Source of the DNA: Spirosoma pollinicola
Lineage (GTDB): Bacteria > Bacteroidota > Bacteroidia > Cytophagales > Spirosomataceae
Direction: 5' to 3'
DNA length: 64,000 nt
Assembly: GCF_002831565.1 (NCBI RefSeq)
Contig: NZ_CP025096.1
Span: 6,501,014-6,565,013, forward strand
A program made the translations under genes and the position numbers. The notes beneath the pieces are model-generated. The model had not been told where the DNA came from. It saw only the letters and a list, made by a program, of their open reading frames with translations, and did no database searches. This document shows positions 17,063 to 24,683 of this stretch, piece by piece (the stretch's first letter is position 1; every line of letters begins with the position of its first letter).

Positions 17063-17593
17063 TTAGAACGGCAAGTCGTCATCACTACTATTGCTCTCAA
17101 AAGGTACTGGTTCCGGCTCCCGTCGTTGTGCTGGTGCCTGCGGGCGTGGTGCAGGGGCGGCCTGTGGTGCCGCTTGCTGGCGAGGAGCACTGGCTGGTTG
17201 GGCCGGAGCCGACTGCTGGCGGGGAGCTTCATAGGGCTCATTACCTCCCCCCTGATTTTCATTCGGGCTACCGAGCAATTGCATGATGCTGGCACGTACC
17301 CGTAAAGATGTGCGTTCTTTACCTTCTTTGTCGGTCCATAACTCCGTCCGTAAACGGCCTTCAACGTACACAGAATTGCCTTTCTTTAAATATTTTTCAG
17401 CCACTTTAGCCTGTTCATTCCATAATTCAACCCGAAACCATTCGGTCTGCTCTACTTTTTCGCCATTCCGGTTTGTATATTTTTCGGTAGTTGCCACATT
17501 AAATGTTGCCACAACAGCACCGCCATCCAGATAGCGAACCTCAGGATCGGCACCCAGATTGCCGATGATTGTCATCTTATTCAGACTTGCCAT
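17063..17593 (-). CDS. ssb: Single-stranded DNA-binding protein SSB
   Basis: A 176-residue protein. The OB-fold is N-terminal (about 1-110: MASLNKMTIIGNLGADPEVRY, TNRNGEKVEQTEWFRVELW, GNSVYVEGRLRTE). A Gln/Pro/Ala-rich linker follows, and the protein ends in the acidic tip DDDLPF that recruits partner proteins. It coats single-stranded DNA in replication and repair. It lies between mutY (73 bases upstream) and gldE (41 bases downstream to the chosen start). A promoter candidate of the Bacteroidota type lies at 17644-17674, overlapping the end of mutY, so ssb-gldE may be expressed separately from mutY. Confidence 0.95.
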   Translation of the reverse strand: MASLNKMTIIGNLGADPEVRYLDGGAVVATFNVATTEKYTNRNGEKVEQTEWFRVELWNEQAKVAEKYLKKGNSVYVEGRLRTELWTDKEGKERTSLRVRASIMQLLGSPNENQGGGNEPYEAPRQQSAPAQPASAPRQQAAPQAAPAPRPQAPAQRREPEPVPFESNSSDDDLPF

Positions 17594-17643
17594 ACTCTTT
17601 ATTTTGTTGGTTACCGGTTAATACGGTTAGCGTTTAAGGAGAT

Positions 17644-17674
17644 TAAAGATACTGAAATATACCGACTTATCCAA
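17644..17674 (-). promoter_or_regulatory. Promoter candidate for ssb-gldE
   Basis: On the minus strand TTG (17672-17674), a 20-base spacer and TATCTTTA (17644-17651) match the Bacteroidota -33/-7 pattern with one mismatch in the -7 element (final G to A). It overlaps the last codons of mutY and would give a leader of about 45 bases before the ssb ATG. Confidence 0.5.
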
Positions 17675-18755
17675 ACTGCTGATCCAAATAGTTTGTAATC
17701 AAAACAGGCTTAGGTAGGTTACTTATTTCAACAGGCAAATACCACTGTAAATCAATCGGCAAGCTATTAATTAGCTCATCGGGTACATCAATCAGGTAAA
17801 ATCGAGCCCGAATTCGTTGATGCGATAACAACTGCATCGACTCCACTGGCAAAGCGGCAGGAACACTCTGATCAACGACCTGAGCGACTGGATCAGACAA
17901 GGGTATGTCACGCAACGCAGTTTTGGGCTCATCAGTTTCCAGTAAATAAAAATCATAGAGATTCTGCCAGATATCACGCGCTGTCCTCTCCCTAAGTGCT
18001 AATCGACCTTCATTCCGAAAAACCAAGTAATTAAAATACCGCTCACGTACCGGCGCTTTTTTTGATTTAACCGGTAGCCGGTGCTGACGGCCGGTCAAAT
18101 AAGCTACGCACTGCTGCTGAATTGGACAAAGGAGACAGTCGGGTGCAACGGGCGTGCAGTGAATAGCCCCAAATTCCATGATAGCCTGATTGTAAGTAGC
18201 CGGGTCATTGGCCGTTTGAATCAGCCGCATGGCAAGCGTGGCAAATGTTTTTTTTGCGGTAGTCGTCGTAATATCTTCATCAATCCCAAAAACCCGCGAA
18301 AGTACTCTATACACATTTCCATCCACAACCGGCACTCGTTCACCAAAGGCAAAGGAGGCTATAGCAGCGGCCGTATAATTACCTATCCCCTTCATTTTCA
18401 GCAACTCATGATAGGTATCAGGAAACTTACCTGACAATTTTTCCGTTACGTAACGAGCAGTCTGGTGCAGATTTCGGGCGCGGGAATAATAACCTAGGCC
18501 CTGCCATAGGCGGAGTAGCTCCCGTTCGTCGGCCCTGGCCATATCCGCTACGGTTGGGTAAGTGGTTACAAAGCGTTCATAGTATGGCTTTCCCTGTGCT
18601 ACACGGGTTTGCTGGAGGATTATTTCCGATAGCCAAATAGCGTAGGGATCGAGGGTGTGACGCCAGGGAAGGTCTCGCTTGTGGAGCTCATACCACTGTT
18701 CGAGTACAGGCGCAAAAGTGGTTTCGATACCGTTAGAGTCTGATTGCCAATTCAA
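17667..18755 (-). CDS. mutY: MutY, adenine DNA glycosylase
   Basis: A 362-residue base-excision repair enzyme that removes adenine opposite 8-oxoguanine. Visible parts are LPWRHTLDPYAIWLSEIILQQTRV with the catalytic Glu; the helix-hairpin-helix MKGIGNYTAAAIASFAFG with the Asp of VPVVDGNVYRVLSR; and the iron-sulfur Cys motif C-x6-C-x2-C-x5-C in the stretch beginning CTPVAPDC. A C-terminal NUDIX-like domain reads the lesion strand. The start is TTG at 18755; no in-frame ATG precedes the catalytic domain. Divergent from the HU gene, first of the mutY-ssb-gldE block. Confidence 0.93.
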   Translation of the reverse strand: MNWQSDSNGIETTFAPVLEQWYELHKRDLPWRHTLDPYAIWLSEIILQQTRVAQGKPYYERFVTTYPTVADMARADERELLRLWQGLGYYSRARNLHQTARYVTEKLSGKFPDTYHELLKMKGIGNYTAAAIASFAFGERVPVVDGNVYRVLSRVFGIDEDITTTTAKKTFATLAMRLIQTANDPATYNQAIMEFGAIHCTPVAPDCLLCPIQQQCVAYLTGRQHRLPVKSKKAPVRERYFNYLVFRNEGRLALRERTARDIWQNLYDFYLLETDEPKTALRDIPLSDPVAQVVDQSVPAALPVESMQLLSHQRIRARFYLIDVPDELINSLPIDLQWYLPVEISNLPKPVLITNYLDQQFG

Positions 18756-18826
18756 AATAAAATTAAAAAATAGAACGTTAGCTTATAAAAAGGGGGATAC
18801 AGGTTTTATAATTTATGGGAAACCCC

Positions 18827-18834
18827 TACCTTTG
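18827..18834 (+). promoter_or_regulatory. Promoter -7 element for the HU gene
   Basis: TACCTTTG matches the Bacteroidota -7 consensus TAnnTTTG. TTTT about 19 bases upstream is an imperfect -33 element. The leader to the GTG at 18896 would be about 55 bases. Confidence 0.5.
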
Positions 18835-18895
18835 TGCTCCCATTTTTGAGGCCCCAATTTTCAACAATACAGTAAACGTTAAAGTTTAAGAAGTC

Positions 18896-19198
18896 GTGAC
18901 GAAAGCAGATGTAATTGCCGAGATCTCCGATAAGACCGGAATTGACAAGGCAGAAGTGACAAACACACTGGAAACATTCTTTTCAGTAGTTAAGGACTCG
19001 CTGGCCGAGGGAGAGAACATTTATGTGAGAGGGTTCGGCAGCTTCATCAATAAGAAAAGAGCCAAGAAAGTAGCCCGGAATATCTCGAAGAATACCGCTA
19101 TGGTAATCGATGAGCACTTTATTCCGAGCTTTAAACCCGCCAAAGTTTTTGTTGAGCAGGTAAAAACCAGCGACAAAGCCAAAGTAACGGCGGAGTAA
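18896..19198 (+). CDS. HU family DNA-binding protein
   Basis: A 100-residue histone-like protein: MTKADVIAEISDKTGIDKAE at the N-terminus, the central GENIYVRGFGSFINKKRAKKVARNI with the beta-arm that inserts in the minor groove, and FKPAKVFVEQV near the end. It bends and compacts DNA as a dimer. The start is GTG at 18896, in frame with the family N-terminus and with no usable ATG upstream. It is followed after 56 bases by a TPR gene, then a COX24-like gene and rng, a conserved Bacteroidota order. Confidence 0.93.
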   Translation: MTKADVIAEISDKTGIDKAEVTNTLETFFSVVKDSLAEGENIYVRGFGSFINKKRAKKVARNISKNTAMVIDEHFIPSFKPAKVFVEQVKTSDKAKVTAE

Positions 19199-19254
19199 GA
19201 CAAGTAGCCTGAAAAGAGCAGACTTGGGCGTTTGCATCATAATTAGTATCTCCT

Positions 19255-20136
19255 ATGAATAAATCTGTGTTGTTTGTTGTCATACTGGCGGCTGCCTTAA
19301 CGGTTGGGTTGTATACCCGTCCGAAAGTGGTAGTGCGTAATGAGAACAAGCAACTTGGGGCAGTAACTTCAGGAGGACATGCGATGCAAGCGCCCACAAC
19401 TGTTAAATCAGGAACTGATTCTCTCAACGTAGCCTCTACAGAAAACGGAGCCGGTCAGTCGGAAATCCATGAGAAGCCCGTATCGCCGGCGCAACAAGAG
19501 CGTATTACAGCGCTGGAAACTGAATTTGATAAGGCAAGTCCAACACAGAAAGAAACTATCGGAGGCAAGCTAATTGCTGTGTTCCGCGAAGCTACACGCT
19601 ATGACAGTGCAGCTCATTATGCGGAACTGATAGCTATTGCTCAACCCAATGAGCGTAATCTGTTGAGGGCTGGCGATGAACATTTCGAAGCGTACACGTT
19701 TGCTGTGGACGAAAAGAAAACAGCTCTGCTGGGCCAAAAGACCCGGGAGCTGTACGAACAGGCGCTGGAGAAAAACCCAAACCTGTTGTCGGCCAAGGCG
19801 AATATGGCAATGACCTATGTAAATACAGACACGCCCATGAAAGGAATCATGCTGTTGCGCGACGTATTGAAACAGGACCCAACGAATGAATTAGCTCTGT
19901 TCAACTTAGGCTTGCTATCCATGCGGTCTAATCAGTATGAACGGGCTATTGAGCGATTCCGGCAAATTTTGGTTAATAACCCGACAAGCCGAAAAGCTCA
20001 GTTTTATCTGGGCGTCAGTTTAGCCGAAGCCGGTCAGAAAGCCGAAGCTAAACAAGTACTTGCTCAGGTAAAGAAGCAGGAGAAAGACCCGCAAATTTTA
20101 GCCGCTGTGCGCGAGTACGAAGAGCGGCTTAAGTGA
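19255..20136 (+). CDS. Tetratricopeptide-repeat protein with N-terminal membrane anchor
   Basis: A 293-residue protein. Residues about 4-22 (VLFVVILAAALTVGLYTRP) form a membrane anchor or uncleaved signal; a low-complexity linker follows. At least three TPR units are visible between about 160 and 290 (ALEKNPNLLSAKANMAMTYVNTDT, VLKQDPTNELALFNLGLLSMRSNQYERAIERFRQILVNNPTSRKAQFYLGVSLAEAGQKAEAKQVL). TPRs mediate protein contacts; no enzymatic role is visible. Its conserved place between HU and rng suggests a link to nucleoid or RNA processing, but this is context only. It is probably co-transcribed with HU. Confidence 0.82.
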   Translation: MNKSVLFVVILAAALTVGLYTRPKVVVRNENKQLGAVTSGGHAMQAPTTVKSGTDSLNVASTENGAGQSEIHEKPVSPAQQERITALETEFDKASPTQKETIGGKLIAVFREATRYDSAAHYAELIAIAQPNERNLLRAGDEHFEAYTFAVDEKKTALLGQKTRELYEQALEKNPNLLSAKANMAMTYVNTDTPMKGIMLLRDVLKQDPTNELALFNLGLLSMRSNQYERAIERFRQILVNNPTSRKAQFYLGVSLAEAGQKAEAKQVLAQVKKQEKDPQILAAVREYEERLK

Positions 20137-20292
20137 AAGTTATAAAGTTGTTGAGTCATAACAGTGTAAAGTGGTTTCAAAGTAAAGATATCTGCTTTAT
20201 GCTGCTGTAACCTTAGAACTATACAACTTCAAAATAGGGCTTGATCGAGTGATTGGCCGACATGTATTTCAACCATTAAACACTGTTTAACT

Positions 20293-20382
20293 ATGCCTTG
20301 CGGTAAGAAACGGAAACGACACAAGATTGCCACTCACAAGCGGAAAAAACGGCTAAGAAAAAATCGGCACAAGAAAAAATAG
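20293..20382 (+). CDS. 29-residue AURKAIP1/COX24-domain-like basic protein
   Basis: A very small gene of 29 codons plus stop, starting MPCGKKRKRHKIATHKRKKR and ending KKK. More than half the residues are Lys, Arg or His, and the sequence matches the short proteins annotated as AURKAIP1/COX24 domain in Bacteroidota, which are related to mitochondrial ribosomal protein mS38. This points to a small ribosomal or rRNA-binding protein. It sits between the TPR gene and rng, as in related genomes. It has an ATG start and a hairpin repeat begins at its stop codon. It is easily missed by gene finders because of its length; the identification is from memory of the family, not a search. Confidence 0.8.
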   Translation: MPCGKKRKRHKIATHKRKKRLRKNRHKKK

Positions 20383-20460
20383 TTTGTCGTTCGTTGTTCG
20401 TCGTCAAAGAAAGCCGATTTGTTCGACGCGCTTAAACGACGAACAATGTACGACAAACTT
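20380..20460. repeat. Heptad-type inverted repeat after the COX24-like gene
   Basis: Arms 20380-20404 and 20436-20460 are reverse complements at 22 of 25 positions. Each arm is made of degenerate 7-mers (TTCGTNG one way, NNACGAC the other), like the leaders of ricT, purD and purB. The left arm includes the last base of the stop codon of the small gene. Confidence 0.6.
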
Positions 20461-20466
20461 ATTCAT

Positions 20467-20510
20467 AGAAGCCTCGGCCGGTCTGCAAAGTCCGAACGTG
20501 GCTTCTTTCT
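20467..20510 (+). terminator. Probable terminator or attenuator before rng
   Basis: AGAAGCC (20467-20473) pairs with GGCTTCT (20500-20506) around an inner stem, followed by a T-rich run. It lies between the COX24-like gene and the GTG of rng and would limit read-through. Confidence 0.5.
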
Positions 20511-20544
20511 TTTTATATTGCCATTCTAACCGTACATTCATCTT

Positions 20545-22107
20545 GTGAGTAATGAATTAGTTATCAGTTCGACTCAGAAAGGTGATCGGATTGCGCTCTT
20601 GCAAAACAAGAGATTGCTGGAGTATCACGAAGAAGAGTTAGACAGCAGCTTCACCGTTGGCGATCTATACTTAGGAACTGTCAAAAAACTATCGTCGGGG
20701 CTTAACGCTGCTTTTGTAGACGTTGGTCATGAAAAAGATGGGTTTCTACACTATCAGGACTTGGGGCCGAATATTAATTCGCTCAACAAGCTTGTTAAAG
20801 ATGTTATCGCCAAGCGCGTCACTACCGGACGGCTCAACCCTAACCAGTTAGAGCCAGTTATCGACAAAATCGGGAAAATCGATAAGGTACTGACGAAAAA
20901 CGCTCCCATTCTGGTTCAGGTAGTTAAAGAACCTATCTCGACCAAAGGTCCACGCCTTTCCTGCGACATTTCCATTGCCGGACGTTATTTAGTCCTTGTG
21001 CCCTTTTCGGATGGCGTCAATCTATCTAAAAAAATTACAGACCGTGCCGAGCGGTCGCGGTTGATGCGGCTTATGTCGTCGCTAAAACCAAAAAACTTTG
21101 GCGTTATTGTCCGAACTGTCGCGCAGGATAAAGACGTTGAAGAGCTCGACCGAGACCTGCAAAACTCACTTGCCAAGTGGGACCAGGCCATTAAATCCCT
21201 TGCCGATGCCAAGCCCCGCGATAGAATCCTGGGCGAAATGAATCGCGCTTCGTCTATTTTACGGGATATGCTCAACGAATCGTTTGAGAGCATTACCGTC
21301 GATACACGCGAATCATTTGACGAAATCAGAGATTTTATTCATACGATTGCGCCCGACAAAGAGAAAATCGTTAAACTCCACACCGGAAAAACGAAGGTTT
21401 TTGAAGCTTTAGGCCTCGAAAAACAGCTCAAGTCGTTATTCGGCCGATCTGTTAGTTTGCCGGGAGGTGGTTATCTGATCATTGAACATACCGAAGCGTT
21501 ACACGTTATTGATGTAAACAGCGGGAATAAGTCAAATTCGGAAGAAGATCAGGAAGCAACAGCCATTAGTGTAAACCGCGAGGCTGCCAAGGAAATAGCT
21601 CGTCAGCTTCGATTGCGTGACATGGGTGGTATCATCGTCATTGATTTCATTGACATGAAAAAAGCAGATAATAAAAAACTTCTGCAAGACATCATGCGCG
21701 ATGAAATGAAACCGGAACGCTCCAAGTTCACCATTCTTCCATTAACGAAGTTTGGCCTTATGCAGATCACGCGACAACGTGTGAGGCCGGAAATGAATAT
21801 CGTTACTCGTGAAGTATGCCCAACTTGTGGTGGCACGGGCACTATTCAGGCCAGCGTACTGGTAACAGACGTAATTGAAAATAATCTCGACTATATTCTG
21901 ACGAAGCAGAATGAACGTGGCATTTCGATTTCTATGAACCCATTTCTCTATGCCTATTATACCAAAGGGATTTATTCCAAACAGGTTCAATGGTATATGA
22001 AATATAAAGTATGGGTGAAGCTTGTTAAAGATACCTCATTAGGCATCGTTAACTTCAAATTTTTCAATAAATCCGGAGAAGAAATTGAAGTAAGTAGCAA
22101 TGCCTAG
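20545..22107 (+). CDS. rng: Ribonuclease G/E family endoribonuclease
   Basis: A 520-residue enzyme that cuts single-stranded RNA in rRNA maturation and mRNA decay. The S1 domain lies near residues 35-120 (YLGTVKKLSSGLNAAFVDVGHEKDGFLH). The catalytic DNase I-like subdomain has the two metal-binding Asp positions in HVIDVNSGNKS and IVIDFIDMKK. The zinc-link CPTCGGTG follows. The length fits RNase G; the long C-terminal scaffold of RNase E is missing. The start is GTG at 20545. It is the last gene of the HU-TPR-COX24-like-rng block and ends before a strong palindrome. Confidence 0.93.
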   Translation: MSNELVISSTQKGDRIALLQNKRLLEYHEEELDSSFTVGDLYLGTVKKLSSGLNAAFVDVGHEKDGFLHYQDLGPNINSLNKLVKDVIAKRVTTGRLNPNQLEPVIDKIGKIDKVLTKNAPILVQVVKEPISTKGPRLSCDISIAGRYLVLVPFSDGVNLSKKITDRAERSRLMRLMSSLKPKNFGVIVRTVAQDKDVEELDRDLQNSLAKWDQAIKSLADAKPRDRILGEMNRASSILRDMLNESFESITVDTRESFDEIRDFIHTIAPDKEKIVKLHTGKTKVFEALGLEKQLKSLFGRSVSLPGGGYLIIEHTEALHVIDVNSGNKSNSEEDQEATAISVNREAAKEIARQLRLRDMGGIIVIDFIDMKKADNKKLLQDIMRDEMKPERSKFTILPLTKFGLMQITRQRVRPEMNIVTREVCPTCGGTGTIQASVLVTDVIENNLDYILTKQNERGISISMNPFLYAYYTKGIYSKQVQWYMKYKVWVKLVKDTSLGIVNFKFFNKSGEEIEVSSNA

Positions 22108-22127
22108 TCTATAGTAAAAAATTACTA

Positions 22128-22189
22128 CAGACTGATACAAAAAGTGCCCCGACCTATAACTAGATCGGGGCACTTTTTGTATCAGTCTG
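22128..22189. terminator. Strong bidirectional terminator, 25-bp perfect stem
   Basis: Arms 22128-22152 and 22165-22189 are perfect reverse complements with a 12-base loop. The GC-rich core GTGCCCCGA is flanked by A/T runs, so it works for rng on plus and for the acyltransferase gene (stop at 22196) on minus. It is unusually long for an intrinsic terminator. Confidence 0.85.
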
Positions 22190-22195
22190 GTTTGC

Positions 22196-23311
22196 TTAAT
22201 GAAGTACTTCCATTTCCATTAATTCGCCAAAAACTTCCTGGCCAACAATAGCTTCAACGGATTCGACTTCATTTAAATTTAACAGCAAATCACGTAGATC
22301 TTCGGTTATTTCATACGTTTGGTAAAGTTGCCGATCGAAGAGGATAGGTGCCTCTTGAAGATCACACAGTGAATATCTTTCTTCGTTAAAGGATGGGCAG
22401 CCCCCTCCTCTTCTCGCACTAATACCAGTATTCGTTTCAGGTTGTAAAAACGAATGGATAAAGTTCCAGCCCTCCCACTGTCCGGGGAATTTGTTCAACA
22501 ACGGCCAGAAGGCATCGTAAAGTTGTTGCATAGCCTCCTGACAGTAAATCTCCCGATCACTTCGGGGAATTGGGCGGATTGGCTTCATAAAATGAAGCAC
22601 ATTTGTCATATCAGGCTCACGGTAACTCGCCACCGGCACAATAGGGATACCGGTTGCATGCGACAAATACCCAACTCCTTTGCGTGTCAATACGCGTCGG
22701 TTGCCAAAACGCACCGACAAAAATTGTGATTCATCTTTTGCTTCGGGTGCCGTTTCCGGGCTCCCGTCGACATAAACGATGAGTGAGCGCCCAGCTTTCA
22801 ATTCTCGCAGGATTGTTAGACCTGCTGATGGGCTCCCCGTTTCGACCACCCGAAAAACGTTCGTTAGGCCATGTTTCTTTCGTAATCCCTCAATATGTTC
22901 TGCCATGCCATCGCCCTGAGACCGATTCATGTTACTACCAACAAGTAGAACACAATCGATACCCTGCCTAAAGAGCACACTGGTAAGTAGACGGTATGAA
23001 CCCAAATGATAAGTACAATAAATGCGAGGGCCGTCTGCTTTTTTGAGTCCTTTGTGCGTTCCGCGTAGCTTTACTAAATCTCCAGCTGTAAGACATTGCT
23101 GATCGAAAGTGGTGAAAATCTGCTGCAGCAATAGCTCCTTAAACATTGTTTCATGCTCTTGTCGGGGTATAGCGGGCAGAAGATTCTCAACAGTTGCCGA
23201 GAATGTGGTGAACTTCATGAGGTAGCCTTGTTCTTTCACAAGGTCTACCCGCTCGAAGTGTTGGCGGCATTGCTCCAGCTCTTGTTTATATAGTTGCTTT
23301 GCAGTTAGCAT
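22196..23311 (-). CDS. LpxL-like (lysophospholipid) acyltransferase superfamily protein
   Basis: A 371-residue soluble protein without the N-terminal membrane helix of true LpxL. The segment YHLGSYRLL (His102) aligns with the catalytic HxxxxE/D motif of late lipid A acyltransferases, but the acidic residue position is Arg107. Further LpxL-like blocks are LLVGSNMNRSQGDGMAEHIEGLR, SLIVYVDGSPETAP, VRFGNRRVLTRKGVGYLSHATGIPIVPVAS and FPGQWEGWNFIHSF. The family normally moves acyl chains to lipid A precursors. Here the only upstream gene is a 50-residue Cys-Cys peptide ending 12 bases before this start, so the two are almost surely co-transcribed and the peptide could be its partner or substrate. 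That is inference. The altered catalytic position may mean an unusual donor or lost activity. Confidence 0.65.
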   Translation of the reverse strand: MLTAKQLYKQELEQCRQHFERVDLVKEQGYLMKFTTFSATVENLLPAIPRQEHETMFKELLLQQIFTTFDQQCLTAGDLVKLRGTHKGLKKADGPRIYCTYHLGSYRLLTSVLFRQGIDCVLLVGSNMNRSQGDGMAEHIEGLRKKHGLTNVFRVVETGSPSAGLTILRELKAGRSLIVYVDGSPETAPEAKDESQFLSVRFGNRRVLTRKGVGYLSHATGIPIVPVASYREPDMTNVLHFMKPIRPIPRSDREIYCQEAMQQLYDAFWPLLNKFPGQWEGWNFIHSFLQPETNTGISARRGGGCPSFNEERYSLCDLQEAPILFDRQLYQTYEITEDLRDLLLNLNEVESVEAIVGQEVFGELMEMEVLH

Positions 23312-23323
23312 GGCATACTTAAA

Positions 23324-23476
23324 TTAACGGGTGGCTACAATTCTTGACAGATCCCAGCTGCTGCAGCAAGCACCATCTGCAAGAAATTTCAATACATTGG
23401 CTGATTCTGACTTAGCTACCGAATTCGTGATGGCTTTAACAACTTGAGCTGGTTTGATGGCGAATTGTTTTTTCAT
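23324..23476 (-). CDS. Small Cys-Cys peptide, candidate modified-peptide precursor
   Basis: A 50-codon gene: MKKQFAIKPAQVVKAITNSV at the start, a helical middle (SESANVLKFLADG), then ACCSSWDLSRIVATR. It has an ATG, a good promoter candidate about 70 bases upstream, a stop 12 bases before the acyltransferase gene, and no overlap with other genes. The layout, a charged helical leader with a Gly before a short Cys/Ser/Trp-rich tail, is like precursors of ribosomally made, modified peptides or signalling peptides. There is no signal peptide or classical double-Gly motif, and I recognise no family. A non-secreted regulatory or structural microprotein is also possible. Confidence 0.6.
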   Translation of the reverse strand: MKKQFAIKPAQVVKAITNSVAKSESANVLKFLADGACCSSWDLSRIVATR

Positions 23477-23547
23477 GATAATAGAGATTGTTTGAGATAA
23501 GTAGTTGATTGTTTGATTGGCGTTTTATTTGCGCCTTATTGTTGATA

Positions 23548-23578
23548 CAAAGCTACTAGCTCAAGCAAGGGTCATCAA
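23548..23578 (-). promoter_or_regulatory. Promoter candidate for the peptide-acyltransferase operon
   Basis: On the minus strand, TTG (23576-23578), a 20-base spacer and TAGCTTTG (23548-23555) fit the Bacteroidota -33/-7 consensus exactly in the -7 element. The leader to the ATG at 23476 would be about 65 bases. The -33 element overlaps the first copy of a direct repeat (23571-23579). Confidence 0.65.
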
Positions 23579-23597
23579 TGGTGAAAAAGTCATCAAT
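23571..23597. promoter_or_regulatory. Direct repeat GTCATCAAT, possible LytTR operator
   Basis: GTCATCAAT occurs at 23571-23579 and again at 23589-23597, an 18-base period. It overlaps the -33 element of the peptide promoter in the gap shared with the divergent LytTR gene. LytTR proteins bind pairs of 9-bp direct repeats, so autoregulation from here is plausible but untested. Confidence 0.45.
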
Positions 23598-23660
23598 TCA
23601 CACTTGGAATTAATTAAATATTACTACTATCTTAGTACGAGATTTGAATAAGAGAACCGT

Positions 23661-24674
23661 ATGAAGGAAATTCGATTAACCCGGAGCTTCCTGAGCAAAC
23701 CGATCAACAGTGTTGTCATACTGTTCAGTATTCTTGTGCTTATCGAGGCCGTTTCGTGGTCTATTGGTTACGAGATAAAAACAGAAAAAGTAGAAAAAGC
23801 CGGCGGTTATTTCCATTACGTATGGCTTTTTTTACGCGCAGCAATAATTCCTGAATTATTTACCGTGTTTATTACCATATCGCTTGTCAATCGTTTTCAT
23901 AGCTGGTTCAATGCACAAGTTGTTCAAAACACCTGGACAGAGATAGGTCGTTATGAACTACGTTTCTTACCCGTTTTATGCTTTGCTTTTTGGCTATTTG
24001 ATCCAGTTACCCAAACCATTCGTTTTCTAATAGAACAATATCCCAGATACTCTCTTAGCAGCTACTGGAAAGTATATATAGTTGATACATATACGTGGCA
24101 CGTTTATTTCATGTATTTGTTCCCGGTTATATTAATTGGCTATACAGCCATCAACATTTCGCTTTTACAGGATTTTTTGCAACAACGTCGGGAAGCTCAG
24201 GAAGCTGCCGAAGCAGATGCTGCCAAGGCAGCCCAGGAAGCTTTAGCCCTATCAGCCACTTTTTTACCAAAACCCATAACACCTTCACCTTATCTGTCTT
24301 ACTTGAAAGGGAAAAATTCGTTTGGCGAATTGGACTTCCCGGTAAACGACGTTTACTACTTTACTATTGAAGAGCGATTCTACTACGCGGAGTTAGCTAA
24401 AGGGCGCTATCTGATTGGCAAAACCCTTAACGAACTGGAAGCAGAACTGGACCCAAACCAATTCTTTCGCATTAAGCGCGATTATATAGTTAACAGACAA
24501 GCCGTGTTAAACTACGCCTATTGGGAAAACGGTAAATATATAGTCAGGCTTAACATGCCTGAAGGGCACAATATTATAGTCCCCCGCGCACGTATGCAGG
24601 AGTTCCGGGAATGGTTACAAAGCGGCCAGGGAGGATCTTATATCAATTCAGACTCCTTCATGGTTGCCTCTTAA
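23661..24674 (+). CDS. LytTR-domain transcription regulator with membrane-spanning N-terminus
   Basis: A 337-residue protein. Four hydrophobic segments lie near residues 15-35, 50-75, 107-125 and 150-178. A helical Ala/Glu/Gln-rich linker (QQRREAQEAAEADAAKAAQEA) leads to a LytTR DNA-binding domain (about 228-325; YYFTIEERFYYAELAKGRY, FFRIKRDYIVNRQAVL, IIVPRARMQEFREWL). There is no receiver or kinase domain, so it is a one-component membrane regulator. It is divergent from the peptide-acyltransferase pair with a 184-base gap holding a candidate operator, and it may sense an envelope signal or the peptide itself; that is inference. It converges on the LuxR-type gene with a 9-base gap. Confidence 0.85.
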   Translation: MKEIRLTRSFLSKPINSVVILFSILVLIEAVSWSIGYEIKTEKVEKAGGYFHYVWLFLRAAIIPELFTVFITISLVNRFHSWFNAQVVQNTWTEIGRYELRFLPVLCFAFWLFDPVTQTIRFLIEQYPRYSLSSYWKVYIVDTYTWHVYFMYLFPVILIGYTAINISLLQDFLQQRREAQEAAEADAAKAAQEALALSATFLPKPITPSPYLSYLKGKNSFGELDFPVNDVYYFTIEERFYYAELAKGRYLIGKTLNELEAELDPNQFFRIKRDYIVNRQAVLNYAYWENGKYIVRLNMPEGHNIIVPRARMQEFREWLQSGQGGSYINSDSFMVAS

Positions 24675-24683
24675 GGCACCCTC

